Below are positions 1 to 11,712 of a stretch of DNA of 64,000 bases, one piece after another; position 1 is the stretch's first letter, and the number at the start of each line of letters is the position of its first letter. The stretch is from Palaemon carinicauda. Taxonomy: Eukaryota; Arthropoda; Malacostraca; Decapoda; Palaemonidae. The translations under genes and the position numbers were made by a program. The notes beneath the pieces were generated by a model. That model had not been told where the DNA came from and searched no databases. It worked only from the letters and a program-made list of their open reading frames with translations. Location of the stretch: the NCBI RefSeq assembly GCF_036898095.1, contig NC_090750.1, forward strand, positions 85,389,075 through 85,453,074. The letters run 5' to 3'.

Positions 1-1731
1 CGAGAAAGCACTAGCTTAGTAAAGGCTGGCTTGGTAGCAGGTAAGCCTAGAGCAAACTCAGACGGTGGCGAACGAGGAGCAACGGCAACAAAGTGATTGG
101 GAAAAAGATCCTTGAAAATCAACATGATCTTCTTAAAGTCCATCGAAGGAGGAACCGTCTTAGGTTCGTCTACATCTGAAGGATGATCATCATGATGAGG
201 ATCAGCAACGTCCTCATCTGAAGGATCTTCGTCCGACAACTGCTGAGTAACAAGCAAAAGGGAGACCTGCCTTGGTGGCAATGCTTGACAAGCAGAGTCC
301 ACACGCACTGGTGCATCAGTAGCAGTCCAGGACGCTACGTCATGTAACTGCTTAACAGCCTGACTGTCAACAATAACAGGAGCGGGAGGACGCTCGACGT
401 CAACTCGAGACTGCCTTGACTGCCTAGACTGAGCAGTCAAAACAACTCTTGACTGCGGTGCTTGACGCTCAGCGTCAAAACAAGTCAACTTCGCTGGTTG
501 GCGAACGTCCTGAACGTCAACAAGAGCATTAGGAAGCGGCTGAACGTCCACATGCGGCTGAAAGTCAACACGGGACTGCATCGAGTGAAGCTCTACAAAA
601 CGTGACTGACGTGACTTAGTAACGCCAACGTCAACAGGACGAGCAAAGGCTCGTTTGGGCGGCTGACGGCCAGGATCTCGATCAGCTAAGCGGCGAGGAT
701 CATCGTGAACCTTTTCAGCAGAATAGTCCTCCATAAGAGAGGCGAGCTTAATCTGCATGTCTTACAGTACAACCCATTTAGGATCAACGGGAATGGGTGC
801 GGTAAGAGACGAGGGTAACGTCTGTGACTGCAAAACCTTGCCTACACCAAGACTCTCGGAGCCTGTGTTACGTTTCTGCTTAGGCGGCGAGCAGTTTTCC
901 GATGACTGCATAGGGTCAGAGCTGTCCCAATGGCTACAACCAGGACGCTGGACCTGTCCTGAAGGGACTGACTTTCGCTTTAAGGGCCTCGAAACCTTGC
1001 TCCAAGGTTTCTTACGCGAAAAGCCTTCGGATGACGAGGAGAAAAACGTCTCGCTCGTCTTATGGTAGGGGCGGTCTTGATGAGACACGCCTGAAACCAT
1101 AGAGGGAACGTCTGTTCGCTGATTAAAGCCTCTCGAACCCATAAGTCGTACGACATTACTTCTCCCTGGGGCTTGGGAGCTTGCAAGAGGTCTCGGACTA
1201 GGCGAACGACAGGCACGAACAGACGAACCCTCGGTCGCAACACTGATAACACTTTGCGCACTAATCACTTTCCCACGATTTTCCACTGTGGCACTCTGAC
1301 ACTTTAACTCTTTAACATCAGCCATGAGTTGATTACGGTCTGTAGCTAACGACTCAACTCTTTCGCCCAAAGCATGAATGGCACGTAACATATCCCGCAT
1401 TGATGGTTCCTGAGTGCTAGTAGAGGGTTCAGGCACAACTACTACAAGGGAAGGATTAGGTTCAGGGGCATGGGAGGAGGAAAATTCTAACGATCTAGAG
1501 GAACTTCTCCTCACCCTATCTCTCTCTAGCTTACGAGAATACTTGTCATATTCGAGCCAATCGAATTCTGAAAGGCCCACGCACTCCTCACACCGATCTC
1601 CTAATTGACAGGTTTTACCCCGACAATTAGAACACACAGTATGTGGGTCGAGAGAGGCCTTTGGAAGACGCTTTATTGCAATCCCTAGCATTACACTTAC
1701 GAAATCTAGGAATTGGAGAAGGGTCAGCCAT
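1..1731 (-). pseudogene. DIRS Gag-like ORF1, copy Z (one frameshift, one stop)
   Basis: Minus-strand Gag-like protein matching copy B Gag from its MADPS start (ATG at 1731-1729) to about its middle, where the window begins. It has the N-terminal Cys/His module (DPHTVCSNC...RCEEC), a basic Ser/Arg stretch, then a low-complexity Pro/Gln/Val region. Two lesions are visible. A one-base insertion lies near 1675-1682, in the AATAAAGCG stretch, between the start and the Cys/His module. An in-frame TAA at 764-762 stands where copy B has a Gln codon (WALLQTMQ against WVVL-stop). After that stop the same frame stays open to base 1. Gag of DIRS elements is thought to package the RNA; this copy cannot make it intact. 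Confidence 0.8.
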
Positions 1732-2106
1732 TTTGAAAAAATCAAAGAAAGTCCAAAAAACAATCCAAAGTCATCAACAATTAAATCTGTCCAAAAAAGA
1801 GTTCAAGAGTTTAAGTTGAAGATAAAACACCTGCACTGCGAAAGCTCAAACCAAAATGAAGTACTTCACCAAGTCTGTTGAAAAACTCCAGGTTAACAGC
1901 GAGTAATGGTACGTCTTGCCGATCAGACCGACAGAGAAGAATTGAGGCTTGTTTACATGCATATGCGGTATCTGGCCGATAGTTGGCGCTGGTGGGCACA
2001 CCCGCAACCTTCATAGCGATCGCTCGCGAGTTTTTGTGTGTTTTCTGTCGAGCCGCCGGAGCAGCAGCTATTATATATTCACCGGCTAAGTTAAATATTT
2101 AAAAAT
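1..2106 (-). mobile_element. DIRS-type retrotransposon copy Z, 5' half
   Basis: This is the 5' (right-hand) part of a DIRS-type element whose coding strand is minus; the rest lies before base 1. The Gag reading region fills 1-1731. The outer end is a terminal repeat near 1960-2106 containing CGATCGC and a CACCGGCTAAG motif shared with the right end of copy B. It stops at AAAAAT (2101-2106), directly followed by ACAAATTA, which is internal sequence of a different DIRS element (E'). Assignment to the family of copies A-C rests on clear Gag similarity. The element is decayed: Gag has a frameshift and a stop codon. Confidence 0.85.
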
Positions 2107-2116
2107 ACAAATTACT

Positions 2117-2459
2117 GTACAGAAGATCCTCAACTTACAAACTTAATAGGTTCCAAGAAGGTGTTTGTAAATAGAATTTTGTTACATTTTGGCCTATGGT
2201 AAGCCTAAGCTGACTCCCATGCCTATGTTTTCTAGCTACAAAAGTCAAGAAAGTCTCATTTATATGAAATATTTATCAGCTAATAGAAAATGTTGTTTTT
2301 CTTACTGTAGTAAATGATATAATGTTGTATTATTACAGCATTTCTTTATCTTATTACAGTATACAAAGTTTTTATACATTTGAAATTTATGATTTAAGTC
2401 GTGTTTGTGTATCCAAATACTTGTAAGTCAAATATTTGTAAGTTGAGGATCTTCTGTAC
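2117..2459. mobile_element. Mariner-like MITE with about 24-bp inverted repeats
   Basis: A 340-bp AT-rich element with no ORF. The left end reads CAGAAGATCCTCAACTTACA and the right end is its inverted copy, with one mismatch over about 25 bp. TA lies directly outside both ends, consistent with a Tc1/mariner TA target duplication. It interrupts DIRS E' internal sequence: ACAAATTA before it and CTTTAAAAATATG after it join up as in the intact E copy at 2981-3010. Superfamily assignment is inferred from the TIR style and the TA flanks. Confidence 0.75.
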
Positions 2460-2734
2460 TTTAAAAATATGTCATTTGTTCCTATGTGTTATACAAACCC
2501 TCGTCCTTTAATTAGGCAAGGTTCAATTTTCTTCTCCGGAAGTGATCAATGCTTGATCTGTGGAGAAGCGAAGTGAGGACCACGGCTACCCTCTATTCAT
2601 CTTTCATGTGGATGAAAGACTGATAGGAACCAGGCTGTACATGTACCTAGTGTACATGTACTGTATCTGATCAAAATTGAAGATCCCTTTCCCCCAAAGG
2701 GGAGGTCAGTTGGAAACAAATATTACAAATTATA
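2460..2734. mobile_element. DIRS E'-type element fragment
   Basis: Remnant of an E/F-type DIRS element lying next to copy Z. It starts with the ICR-like stretch TTTGTTCCTATGTG, followed by a CCTCGTCCTTTAATTAGG terminal-repeat motif. The stretch 2530-2725 is alignable with 15830-16005 in element F, sharing GGAAGTGATCAA, GGATGAAAGAC and GTCAGTTGGAAACAAAT. No coding sequence remains. Confidence 0.6.
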
Positions 2735-4093
2735 AAAGTGTTTTGTGTTTTTCTTAACTATACAAACCTGAGTCCTTTAATATGAGAATTCATTCAAGTG
2801 CAGTTGGAACTCAGCAGCTAAAACTTACAATGAGGTGTCAGCAATAGCCCGTAGTTAGCAGCCAACAGGAGGGAGGGTAGGTCTTTCTGCCAGTACACTA
2901 AATAGTCACTTTGCATCTGGGACTTTATGAGGAAGGTGAAGGTAGGAAGTTAAGTTAAAGGACTCCAGCTTGTATAGTTAAGGAAAATACAAATTAATTT
3001 TAAAATATGATTAGTTCCTACACGAATACAAACCATCATCCTTTAATACGAGACTCATTCTTTGGTGGGTGGGAGTCTCTATTATCAAACTCGCTAACTA
3101 AAATCCTAGAATAGCTATGCTCGGACTTAATAGGGTGAGAAGCGTAGCATCCTAGACACCTTGTGAACCTGGCCCAAGCATCCAAGGCTGTTGTACAAGA
3201 AAATCTCCCTCTTAGACGAGCAAGTCTGTTAAGTACGGGAAATTCAAATCAATGAGTTTGCCTATACATATCCATCCTCCCCCTCGTAAGGAAGATGGTG
3301 GAATGAATACTTCTACTTCAACAAAAATAGAAATGCTGCTAGGTATCAGTGGTGTTTATCTGTATCAATGTCTGTCCAGTTCTCTGGGGTTCCAACCACT
3401 ATACCCCAAGTATGGAGAAGAGGAGATGAAAGGGACCAGACACACTCACTATTATCTTAGGCTTAGATCGTAACTGTCATCTTAGATATGATACTTTTAG
3501 TCCTGTAAAGGAGCTAAGCACAGTAAAAGATTTTCTGAGCAGCAATCATAGGTCCCAGTAAAAATGTATTCAGTGGCTTGTGAATGTATTCCTGCAAATA
3601 ATGGACAGTAAATGTGGCCTGGCGCTTCCATATTCAAGCGTCTAAAATTTGAGCCACCAAGAGATTTTTCTTGAAGGCTAGAGTAACACTAACTCCTCTG
3701 ATCTCATTGGCATGCACCTTAGCTTGGCTTGATGAGCCAGGGGATCTAGGGCGTAATGCTCAATTGATAATCCCATGCAGCCAAAATGAGTATATGTTCT
3801 TGGTGACTCTTTTTATCTTACCAGTGCTTTAGAATAGATTCTGTAAACTAGGTCTAGCAGTCTAGGTTCTCATTATGGTAGCACCTTAACACCTTTACAG
3901 GACACCAAAGTAATTCATCTGGATCATTAGCTACTTTCCTAGGCGAAGAAACTGTAAATGTTGGAAATCTTGAATTAGTAATTGATTGATTTTGAGTTTT
4001 TCTACCAAGTTGGAAACCAAAGATAAATAGATCTGTCTCCAGTGCTTAGAGTGATAGAACAAATACGAGAGTCCATGTAATTAACATATGTGC

Positions 4094-4327
4094 TTATCTT
4101 AAGGCAAAGCAAGGAGAAAACCCATTTATTAGGGTAAACTCCTTAACTGAGGTTAGTGTCGACAGTTCACATGGACCTCTCTTTAAGGGTAGCAACATCT
4201 TGGTCATATCCCAGGCTGGAAGTGGAATCTCATAAGAGGGACAGGTCTGTTCCATACTTCTAATGAGAAAGAATAATTCCTGCGAGGAGGAAATATCCAC
4301 TCTTCTCAGTCTCAGAGCCTGGCTCAA
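4094..4327 (-). pseudogene. Tyrosine recombinase fragment, element E
   Basis: A 77-codon remnant that aligns with the recombinase core-binding region of copies B and D. It has the pattern (V/L)D(I/L)SSS-x-(E/D)L, then a PxW(D/N) motif, then a segment running up to FALR just before the first catalytic box. The catalytic boxes are not recognisable in this element. It is decayed and not expected to be functional. Confidence 0.55.
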
Positions 4328-4707
4328 GGCTGAAAGATACCCATTTACTTGTACTACTGAGACTTTGAGGTTTTCCCTTTTGTAGGCACGCTAGAAAATC
4401 CATTACAAGATGAATAGAGGATCCAAGATGAGAAGTAATACTTCCACGGCAGCAACCAGAGAAGATGGCCCACTTTGTTGGTACACACTAGAAGAGGATT
4501 TCCAGAAGTATCAGTAAATAAAGACTTCACCGATTTGTATAACCACTGCAGATGGGGCTGACAAAACAGGTTGTGCCACGATGGAAGCCCTCTCGGAGTC
4601 TCTAACAGTAGGGGCAGAAGGTCTGGTTATCATTCTGCTTTACTCCATATCACAACTACTAGAGTCAACTTTAGATTTAAGGATGATAAAACTTTGTTTA
4701 TCACCCT

Positions 4708-4927
4708 TTAAAAAAAGCAAAAAGTAAAAAAACCATAGATATCAAGGCGGTCCCAGAGGTGCTGGAACATGTCCTCGAGTGCTGCTGCTAAGTCTGCCGC
4801 ATACTCCCACCAGGGACCGATCAAGGGCCGTATGCGAATCTTGGCAGCAGCAGTCGGACCCCACAAGGAGACAGAAGCAGTGAAAGACTTCACCGGAATC
4901 TTCTTGGGCATTGCCCAGTCCAACCAC
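4708..4927 (-). pseudogene. Fused Gag/RT-tail remnant, element E
   Basis: The C-terminal end of this open stretch (FQHLWDRLDIYGF) resembles the segment after RNase H in copies B (LLDWSHLDLYAF) and D (FQHPWDNLDVYAL). The part before it does not resemble RT and may be Gag-derived, which suggests an internal deletion joined the two. Assignment of the upstream part is weak. Confidence 0.4.
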
Positions 4928-5375
4928 GATGCCTGCTTATTCCCCTTCAGGGAGTATGCCTACCAATACTCAGGACACAAGGATGCCTGCAAATGGTCAC
5001 ACCCCCTACAAGAAGCAAAGAGGGAGCGTGGATCCACAGCCGGTTTTTCCATGAACTGGTTGCAACGTTCACCCTTCCCGCGGGAAATACAAACTTCAAT
5101 AACTAACGACCATTCACTCCCTGCAAAGTAAAAGAAAATTACTGAATTTTGCGAGGCACTGTCAGTACATCCATATGCGACAGCAGCCTAAAGAAAAGTG
5201 AAAGCTTTCAGACTGGAAAAGGGGCGGAGCTTCTCGCTCCACACCCTCACTGGTTGGATAACTTCCTATTGTCATCCAACTTTAACAAACAATTCCAGTT
5301 CACGCTGAAACAATCTTCCTAATTAAAAAATGAGGGGGTGTATGATGTGTAGAAGTAACTGAATTACAAAAAGCA

Positions 5376-5534
5376 ATAAGGATATTGGAGAGGAAAATGT
5401 TTCAAGACATGGAATGTAGGGATCTTGTAATAATTTTTCCTTTTCTATGCAAGTTCTCCAAGGCTAAAGTGGCTTTTAACGCTGCTGTGGATATAAGGGT
5501 GGGCTTGAAACTTTAGGAGGTGATTTTTTTATCC
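5376..5534. other. No recognisable feature
   Basis: AT-rich sequence between element E and the LINE relic. I see no exon, repeat or terminal motif here. Confidence 0.5.
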
Positions 5535-6290
5535 TTACTGTAATTCTTGAATATCTTGCTGGGAATTTCCTGTTCTATGTATGATTGGAATGTGTGCAGT
5601 TAGGACATCTTGGGAAGTTAGGTTTTCCTTTGTTCTCTTGAATGAACATCTGGTTGACTTAAATGATAGATGTATCCCTTCCGAGAAAAAGACAGATCCT
5701 GGTATAGGGTGGCTCTTCCTGTACATAGCACAGATGGGATTATGGCAATCATTTTGCTGGTGCCCAAATCCTTGGCATTGGAAATATCTAAATGGCTCAG
5801 GAACAAAGTTTTTAAAGGGATTAATTACCAAGATGCTTAGGGTAGTTTCTTTTTTAGTTTTTCCTTTGAAAGTGGCAATGACTTTTCTCTTAGGTTCTTG
5901 CAATCCATTTGTGCAATAAATTGATACCTCAATATAGAGTGAGGTATAGGATCAAGTGGTAGAGAGACTGGGTAATTGCAAAGGACTTTCTTTAGTTTTT
6001 CAGATACGTCTAGCAATTGAAATGAAGTTTTTTCTTGTAAAAGTTTGACGTTAGGTCTGTCTATTGGGATGATAATCAAATCCCCTCTGAGAATTGGCTT
6101 GACTGAAATGTTCATTGGAGGTTTCAATGCCAAAAGGTCTGTAACAGCAGCATATGAAGAGGTGTTTTCAGTGGGAAAATATTTGAGTTTAAGCATTTGC
6201 TGCTTGGATTCCAATTGATTTAAAGAACACTGAGTAAGAGAAGTAGGAAAATCTTCTTTCTTGGCTTTCTTTTGCACGTGCCATATGTTG
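5535..6290 (-). pseudogene. Non-LTR retrotransposon (LINE) ORF1 relic with zinc knuckle
   Basis: Two overlapping minus-strand open stretches (6277-5837, then 5903-5535) together resemble ORF1 of a Jockey-like LINE. The N-terminal half has an RRM-like layout. After a frameshift near 5840-5900 comes PEPFRYFQCQGFGHQQNDC, a CCHC-type zinc knuckle, with a second knuckle (CAMYRKSHP) that has lost a Cys. ORF1 proteins bind the LINE RNA. Stops and the frameshift make this a pseudogene. No ORF2 is seen next to it. Confidence 0.65.
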
Positions 6291-7660
6291 TCAATGCTTG
6301 CTTGGTAAAAATGAAAGGAGGATCCTTACTCTTTAGCAGATTCCTTTAATATGTGATTCATATATTTTAAGTTTGTTTGATAGGCTTCCAGTTTTTATTT
6401 ACAAAAAAATTTTCAGGGTATGTTATTTCAGTGGGTATGACTGCCGTAGCAACATAGGCCTGACTGTTCCTTTAGTACATTATTTCTTAAAATAATCATT
6501 GAATGATTCTTGCCTGCTGATTTCTTCCAGTTGGGCAGATTGAGTATAAGCTCCTATGTGGGAAGGCAAAAGGTTGTTGAACTCTCAGAGCGAGGTTGCC
6601 AATGTACAGTAAAGTTGGCTTACTGTGATACTGAAGGTGGGACAAATAACACTTAAGACACTGAAAATTTCTATTTGGATTGAGTGTATGGAAATTTAGA
6701 ATATTTATTTGGACATCTATTTTCTAATGAATAACTAAGAGGGATAGTATTTTGGACAACCAAATACTGTTTGTGGATTTAGTGCAATCATACTCCACAA
6801 TCCTTGATGTATGCCAATAACATCTGGCAACCTAAATGACCCATGAATGAATAGAGCTTCCTTCCCAGTGGACATTGAATATCATATATTACTCATGCAA
6901 ATGGGGGACATGCACTGTATGCTGATATACTGATGCACTAAATTGCAAAAACCAGAGTGTGTCATTATATGATTTCAAGTTATAATGCTATATAACTCAA
7001 ATTTACATATAAAGTTTGCAGTAGCATATATATTACTACTGACATTATCAATACTATATTACTGTACTAACATTATCATCATTATCATTGCTATTACAGT
7101 ATAATACCATTAGCATGTACAAGTATTATTATGGCACTGTTATTATAATCACCATTATCAAGGTACTGTACAGTACTATAATTAGTGCTTGAAATCAACA
7201 TACATTAAATCTATATCAAACAAGCCTAAAAGGTCACTAACTTCAAAAGCAAGCACCTATGGAACAAAATGCTATTTGAAAGATGAAAAATCAAATAAAT
7301 CCTTAAAAGTAACTTAAAAATACATTTCACTAAATGAAAGCAACACAATCCACAAAGCATGAGGCACTGGTGAATACTACTTAGGAAGGGATGATGTGAA
7401 CACAAACTAATCTATCATAGTGAGAAATGTGTAGCAAAGGACCAAAGTTTACAGAAGTACAAGAAGTTGAGCCAAAAAACATACAGTAAAAGCAGAGCCA
7501 CACCAGAGAATACATACACAGTAAGACTATTCCATTTTACTAGAAGAGAATCGACAATATAAAACCCTAAGAAACAAATCTCCATTGGCTGCACTTCAAA
7601 GGTGATGCAGGCAATAAAACTCTTCCACTAATGATCTTAGGAGACATCTGAATTACATAC
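6291..7660. other. AT-rich stretch, nothing recognised
   Basis: Probably an intron of the ANKRD40-like gene, since the exon at 7661-7806 ends in a splice donor facing this way. I found no exon matching the proline-rich middle or the conserved C-terminal part of that family. Short ATTATT-like patches near 7050-7160 are the only simple structure. Confidence 0.5.
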
Positions 7661-7806
7661 CGAGTAACTGCAAAATCTGAGTATTTGTTGTAAGCTGGGC
7701 TGGTGTTTGAGACTGATTGTTCTCTATTTTTGGGTCAGCTCCATTTGCCATGAGCCAACTGACAGTGTTAACGTTTCCTCTCTTACATGCCCAATGAAGC
7801 CCTGTC
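7661..7806 (-). CDS. ANKRD40: ANKRD40-like, coding exon 2
   Basis: A 146-base exon on the minus strand, flanked by an AG acceptor (7808-7807) and a GTATGT donor (7660-7655). With the TG carried over from exon 1 it completes the Trp codon and reads W-TGLHWACKRGN, then a stretch ending MANGADP. This is a clear ankyrin repeat with the TxLHxA and GAD signatures. It is followed by a less conserved second unit, TPAQLTTNTQILQLL. The GWTxLHWACKR core and the position of the exon junction match what I know of vertebrate ANKRD40. The exon ends in phase 1. Later exons were not found and probably lie before base 1. The biochemical role of ANKRD40 is not well established. Confidence 0.82.
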
Positions 7807-8109
7807 CTAAAATCGATTAAACATCTGTTAGATGAAGTAAAAGTAATAGTTGCAGTAGTGAAGTAGCAGTGAAATCAAGAAACATAGTGACAGTACTGTA
7901 TGTAGGAGAAGGATTTTAGGTAACATGTTCTACTATAAAATGGATCAAACACAGCTATATTACCTAAGACATAACACACAAAAATGGGCGCTTTTCAAAA
8001 TTCCAAAGGACACAATAAACAGACTAACTTAAATTATAATGTAAAATTACAGAATCACATACACCTACAAAAAACTAAAAGTAATTTGAAGAATATGGAT
8101 TTCTAATCA
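7807..8109. other. Intronic sequence, nothing recognised
   Basis: Start-proximal part of the long ANKRD40-like intron (its 3' end in transcript order). AT-rich, with no terminal repeats or coding potential seen. Confidence 0.4.
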
Positions 8110-8610
8110 AATAAATTATTACAATACTCACCCAGTATATAACGAGCTTTAATCATTGTAGACAACAGCTTCCCAACCTTTATATAAAAATATAGAAAAA
8201 TTTTCCCTCTCCCTGCTTCTGCTATATTGCCTAGTCAGGAGGAAAATTAACCAGTACTTTACATAATCAAATACATTGGGGTCCTGTACATACACTAATC
8301 CCTTAAGATCACTAAAAGTGAAGAGGGAGGGATATACATGGCTATCAGGTAAGTATTGAAATAATAAATTTTATTATAAAAATTAAGCTTATATCAATGA
8401 ATCTTACTTGGTAGTCATCATGCTTATTCCCACAATCTATTGGAGGTGGGTATATGAGGGAGAGAGATGAAATTCAACTAATTCTAAATACAGTAAGTCA
8501 CACTCAAAACAACTTGACATATCTTATCTTATAAACATTATTAACATTTCATGTTTGCCTTGATTATGGAATGCTTATAAATACTCTGCTTTGCCTCCCC
8601 TAAAGTTAGA
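8110..8610 (-). mobile_element. Decayed DIRS 3' end (relic G)
   Basis: The layout echoes the 3' end of copies A-C. There is a terminal-repeat-like start (ATACTCACCCAGTATA), about 220 bp of spacer ending GGGAGGGATATACATGG, then GTAAGTATTGAAATAATAAA followed by a weakly similar second arm (CTTACTTGGTAGTCATCATG) and GGAGGTGGGT. It lacks coding sequence and is interrupted at about 8611-8615 by the left end of copy A. Similarity is to layout and short motifs, so confidence is moderate. Confidence 0.45.
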
Positions 8611-8851
8611 AAATGTTATTTTCATTAGTAAAATAAATTTTTGAATATACTTACCCGATAATCATGTAGCTGTCAACTCTGTTGCCCGACAGAATTCTAT
8701 GGAGGGATACGCCAGCTATCACAATACTAGAAGGGGGTGTTCTTACCAGCGCCACCTGTGGCCAGGTACTCAAGTACTTCTTGTTGACACCTCCTCAATT
8801 ATTCCTCGGTCCCACTGGTTCTCTATGGGGAGGAAGGGAGGGTCAATTAAA

Positions 8852-8944
8852 TCATGATTATCGGGTAAGTATATTCAAAAATTTATTTTACTAATGAAAA
8901 TAACATTTTTCAATATTAAACTTACCCGATAATCATGTAGCTGA
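8852..8944. repeat. Internal complementary region, copy A
   Basis: The first arm (ATTATCGGGTAAGTATATTC and onward to ACTAATGAAAATAAC) is the reverse complement of the left terminus at 8615-8685. The second arm (TTTTTCAATATTAAACTTAC and onward) is the reverse complement of the right terminus at 15300-15356. In known DIRS1-type elements this region is thought to template completion of the ends and formation of a circular intermediate. Confidence 0.85.
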
Positions 8945-9328
8945 TTCACACCCAGGGGGGTGGGTGAAAACCAGTGTACAAGATTAAAGGATAGCTAAGT
9001 ATCCCATATTTCATATAACAGTTATCTCAAATAACAATGAAATAATAAGTACCTGGTAAGGAAGTCGAATTGAACCGTTACTCTGTCTCTTTTTTAAGTT
9101 CGTCTTCCTTACTGAGCGCAGCGTTCCTCTTGGAGGCTGAATCAACCCAAAGGTGCTAAAGTATACAGGGCTGCAACCCATACTAAAGGACCTCATCACA
9201 ACCTTTAACCTCGGCGCTTCTCAAGAAAGAATTGACCACCCGCCAAATCAACAAGGATGTGGAAGGCTTCTTAGCCGACCGAACAACCCATAAAAAGTAT
9301 TCAAGAGAAAGGTTAAAAAGTTATGGAA

Positions 9329-10549
9329 TTATGGGAATGTAGTGGCTGAGCCCTCGCCTACTACTGCATTCGTTGCTACGAATGGACCCAGGGTGTAGCA
9401 GTACTCGTAAAGAGACTGGACATCTTTGAGATAAAATGATGCGAACACTGACTTGCTTCTCCAATAGGTTGCATCCATAACACTCTGCAGAGAACGGTTC
9501 TGTTTGAAGGCCACTGAAGTAGCCACAGCTCTCACTTCATGTGTCCTTACCTTCAGCAAAGCAAGGTCTTCTTCCTTCAGATGAGAATTTGCTTCTCTAA
9601 TCAGAAGCCTGATGTAGTAAGAAACTGAGTTCTTAGACATTGGTAGAGAAGGCTTCTTGATAGCACACCATAAGGCTTCTGATTGTCCTCGTAATGGTTT
9701 TGACCTTCTTAAATAGTACTTAAGAGCTCTAACAGGGCAAAGTACTCTCTCTAGTTCGTTCCCCACCATGTTGGACAGGCTTGGGATCTCGAACGACTTA
9801 GGGCAAGGACGGGAAGGAAGCTCGTTTTAGCCAAAAAAACCGAGCCGCAAGGAACATGTAGCCGTTTCAGATGTGAAACCTATGTTCCTGCTGAAGGCGT
9901 GGATCTCACTTACTCTTTTACCTGTTGCTAAGCACACGAGGAAAAGAGTTTCTAATGTGAGGTCCTTAAAAGAGGCTGATTGGAACGGTTCAAATCCTGA
10001 TGACATAAGGAACCTTAGGACCACGTCTAGATTCCAGCCTGGAGTGGACAACCGACGTTCCTTTGAGGTCTCAAAAGACCTAAGGAGGTCCTGTAGATCT
10101 TTGTTGGAGGAAAGATCCAAGCCTCTGTGGCGGAAAACCGCTGCCAACATACTTCTGTAACCCTTGATCGTAGGAGCTGATAGGGATTTTACGTTCCTTA
10201 GATGTAACAGGAAGTCAGCAATCTGGGTTACAGTGGTACTGGTTGAGGAAAACTGCATTGGCCTTGCACCAGCTTCGGAAGACTTCCCATTAAGACTGAT
10301 AGACTCTGAGAGTGGATGTCGTCCTTGCTCTGGCAATCGTTCTGGCTGCCTCCTTCGAAAAGCCTCCAGTTCTTGAGAGACTTTCGATAGTCTGAAGGCA
10401 GTCAGACGAAGAGCGTGGAGGTTTGGGTGTACCTTCTTTACGTGAGGTTGACGCAGAAGGTCCACTCTAGGAGGAAGAGTCCTGGGAAACGTCGACCAGC
10501 CATTGCAGTACCTCGGTGAACCCTTCTCTCGCGGGTCAGAGGGGAGCAA
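9329..10549 (-). pseudogene. Tyrosine recombinase, copy A (frameshifted)
   Basis: Recombinase of the DIRS type, read minus in two frames. The N-terminal part (10549-9827) includes the core-binding domain and box I (GKRVSEIHAF). It shifts frame in a run of seven A (plus strand, near 9834-9840, LGFFG-stop), where copy B reads LGFLAKNE. The C-terminal part (9769-9329) keeps box II (THEVR) and the ATYWRSKS...FASFYLKD region with the nucleophile Tyr. All recognisable catalytic residues are present; the homopolymer frameshift is the main lesion. Such enzymes insert the circular cDNA by strand exchange. Confidence 0.8.
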
Positions 10550-11712
10550 CCAACGTCAACCGTGTCCCTTTGTGAGAGGCGAACTTCTGAAGTACCCTGT
10601 TGACAATCTTGAACGGCGGGAATGCATACAGGTTGAGATGGGACCAATCCAGCAGAAAGGCATCCACGCGAACTGCTGTTGGGTCTGGAATCGGAGAACA
10701 ATACAAGAGGAGCTTCTTGGTCATCGAGGTAGCGAATAGAACTATGGTTGGCAGACCCCACAGGGCCCAAAGTCTGCTGCAAACATTCTTGTGAAGGGTC
10801 CACTCTGTGGGGAAGACCTGACCCTTACGGCTGAGGCGATCTGCCATGACATTCATATCGCCCTGAATGAGCCTCGTTACCAGCGTGAGCTTTCGATCTT
10901 TGACCAAATGAGGAGGTCCCTTGCGATCTTGAACAACTTCCTCGAATGAGTCCCTCTCTGCTTGGAGATGTAAGCCAAGGCTGTGGTGTAGTCGGAGTTC
11001 ACCTCCACCACCTTGTAAGCTGGAGGGACTTGAAGTTTATCAAGGCCAGATGAACTGCCAACAACTCCTTGCAATAGATGTGAAGTGTCCTTTGCTCCTG
11101 ATTCCATGTTCCCGAGCATTCCTGTCCGTCCAGTGTCGCACCCCAGCCCGTGTCCGATGCGTCCGAGAAGAGACGGTGGTCGGGGGTCTGAACAGCCAAA
11201 GGTAGACCTTCCTTGAGAAGAATGCTGTTCTTCCACCACGTTAGAGTAGACCTCATCTCTTCGGAAACAGGAACTGAGCCCGTCTCTAGCGTCATGTCCT
11301 TTATCCAGTGAGCAGCTAGATGATACTGAAGGGGGCGGAGGTGGAGTCTCCCTAACTCGATGAACAGGGCCAGCGATGAAAGTGTCCCTGTTAGACTCAT
11401 CCCCTGCCTGACTAAGCATCGGTTCCTTCTCAGCATGCTCTGGATGCATTCTAGGGCTTGGAAGATCCTTGGGGCCGACGGACAAGTCCAAAAAGCTCGA
11501 CTCTGAAGATCCATACCCAAGGAAACAATGGTCTGGGATGGAACGAGCTGAGACTCCTCAAAATTGACCAGGAGGCCCAGTTCCTTGGTCAGATCCATAG
11601 TCCATTTGAAAATCTCCAGACAGCGACGACTTGTGGGAGCTCTTAAAAGCCAGTCGTCTGACGGAGCCGGACACAAGATCATGATACTGCTGCACAGTCT
11701 GTAAACTGACAA
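10440..11712 (-). pseudogene. RT C-terminal half plus RNase H, copy A
   Basis: It starts abruptly at the catalytic motif (SDDWLLR near 11650-11670) because the RT N-terminal half is deleted and Gag-derived sequence is joined there. Then follow the thumb/connection region (LVPSQTIVSLGM), RNase H (LFSDASDTGWGA, KELLAVHLAL, a VNSD box after a frameshift near 11000, and MADRLSRK), and the post-RNase H segment with LFATS and a C-terminal LLRQPHVKKVHP. At least three frameshifts (near 11000, 10890 and 10540) break it. Not functional. Confidence 0.8.

Larger units (their letters stand above)
2735..5375 (-). mobile_element. Deleted DIRS-type element E
   Basis: Short, coding-poor DIRS-type element. 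The left terminus (TTTTTCTTAACTATACAAAC, 2751-2770) recurs inverted at about 2965-2985, and is followed by a second arm (GATTAGTTCCTACACG, 3009-3024) that is the inverted counterpart of the right end near 5340-5370. This is an ICR next to the 3' terminal repeat. Inside are scraps of tyrosine recombinase (4094-4327) and of the RT C-terminal region (4708-4790). At about 2.6 kb it is far shorter than the 6.3-6.7 kb of copies A-D, so it is a non-autonomous deletion derivative. Confidence 0.65.
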
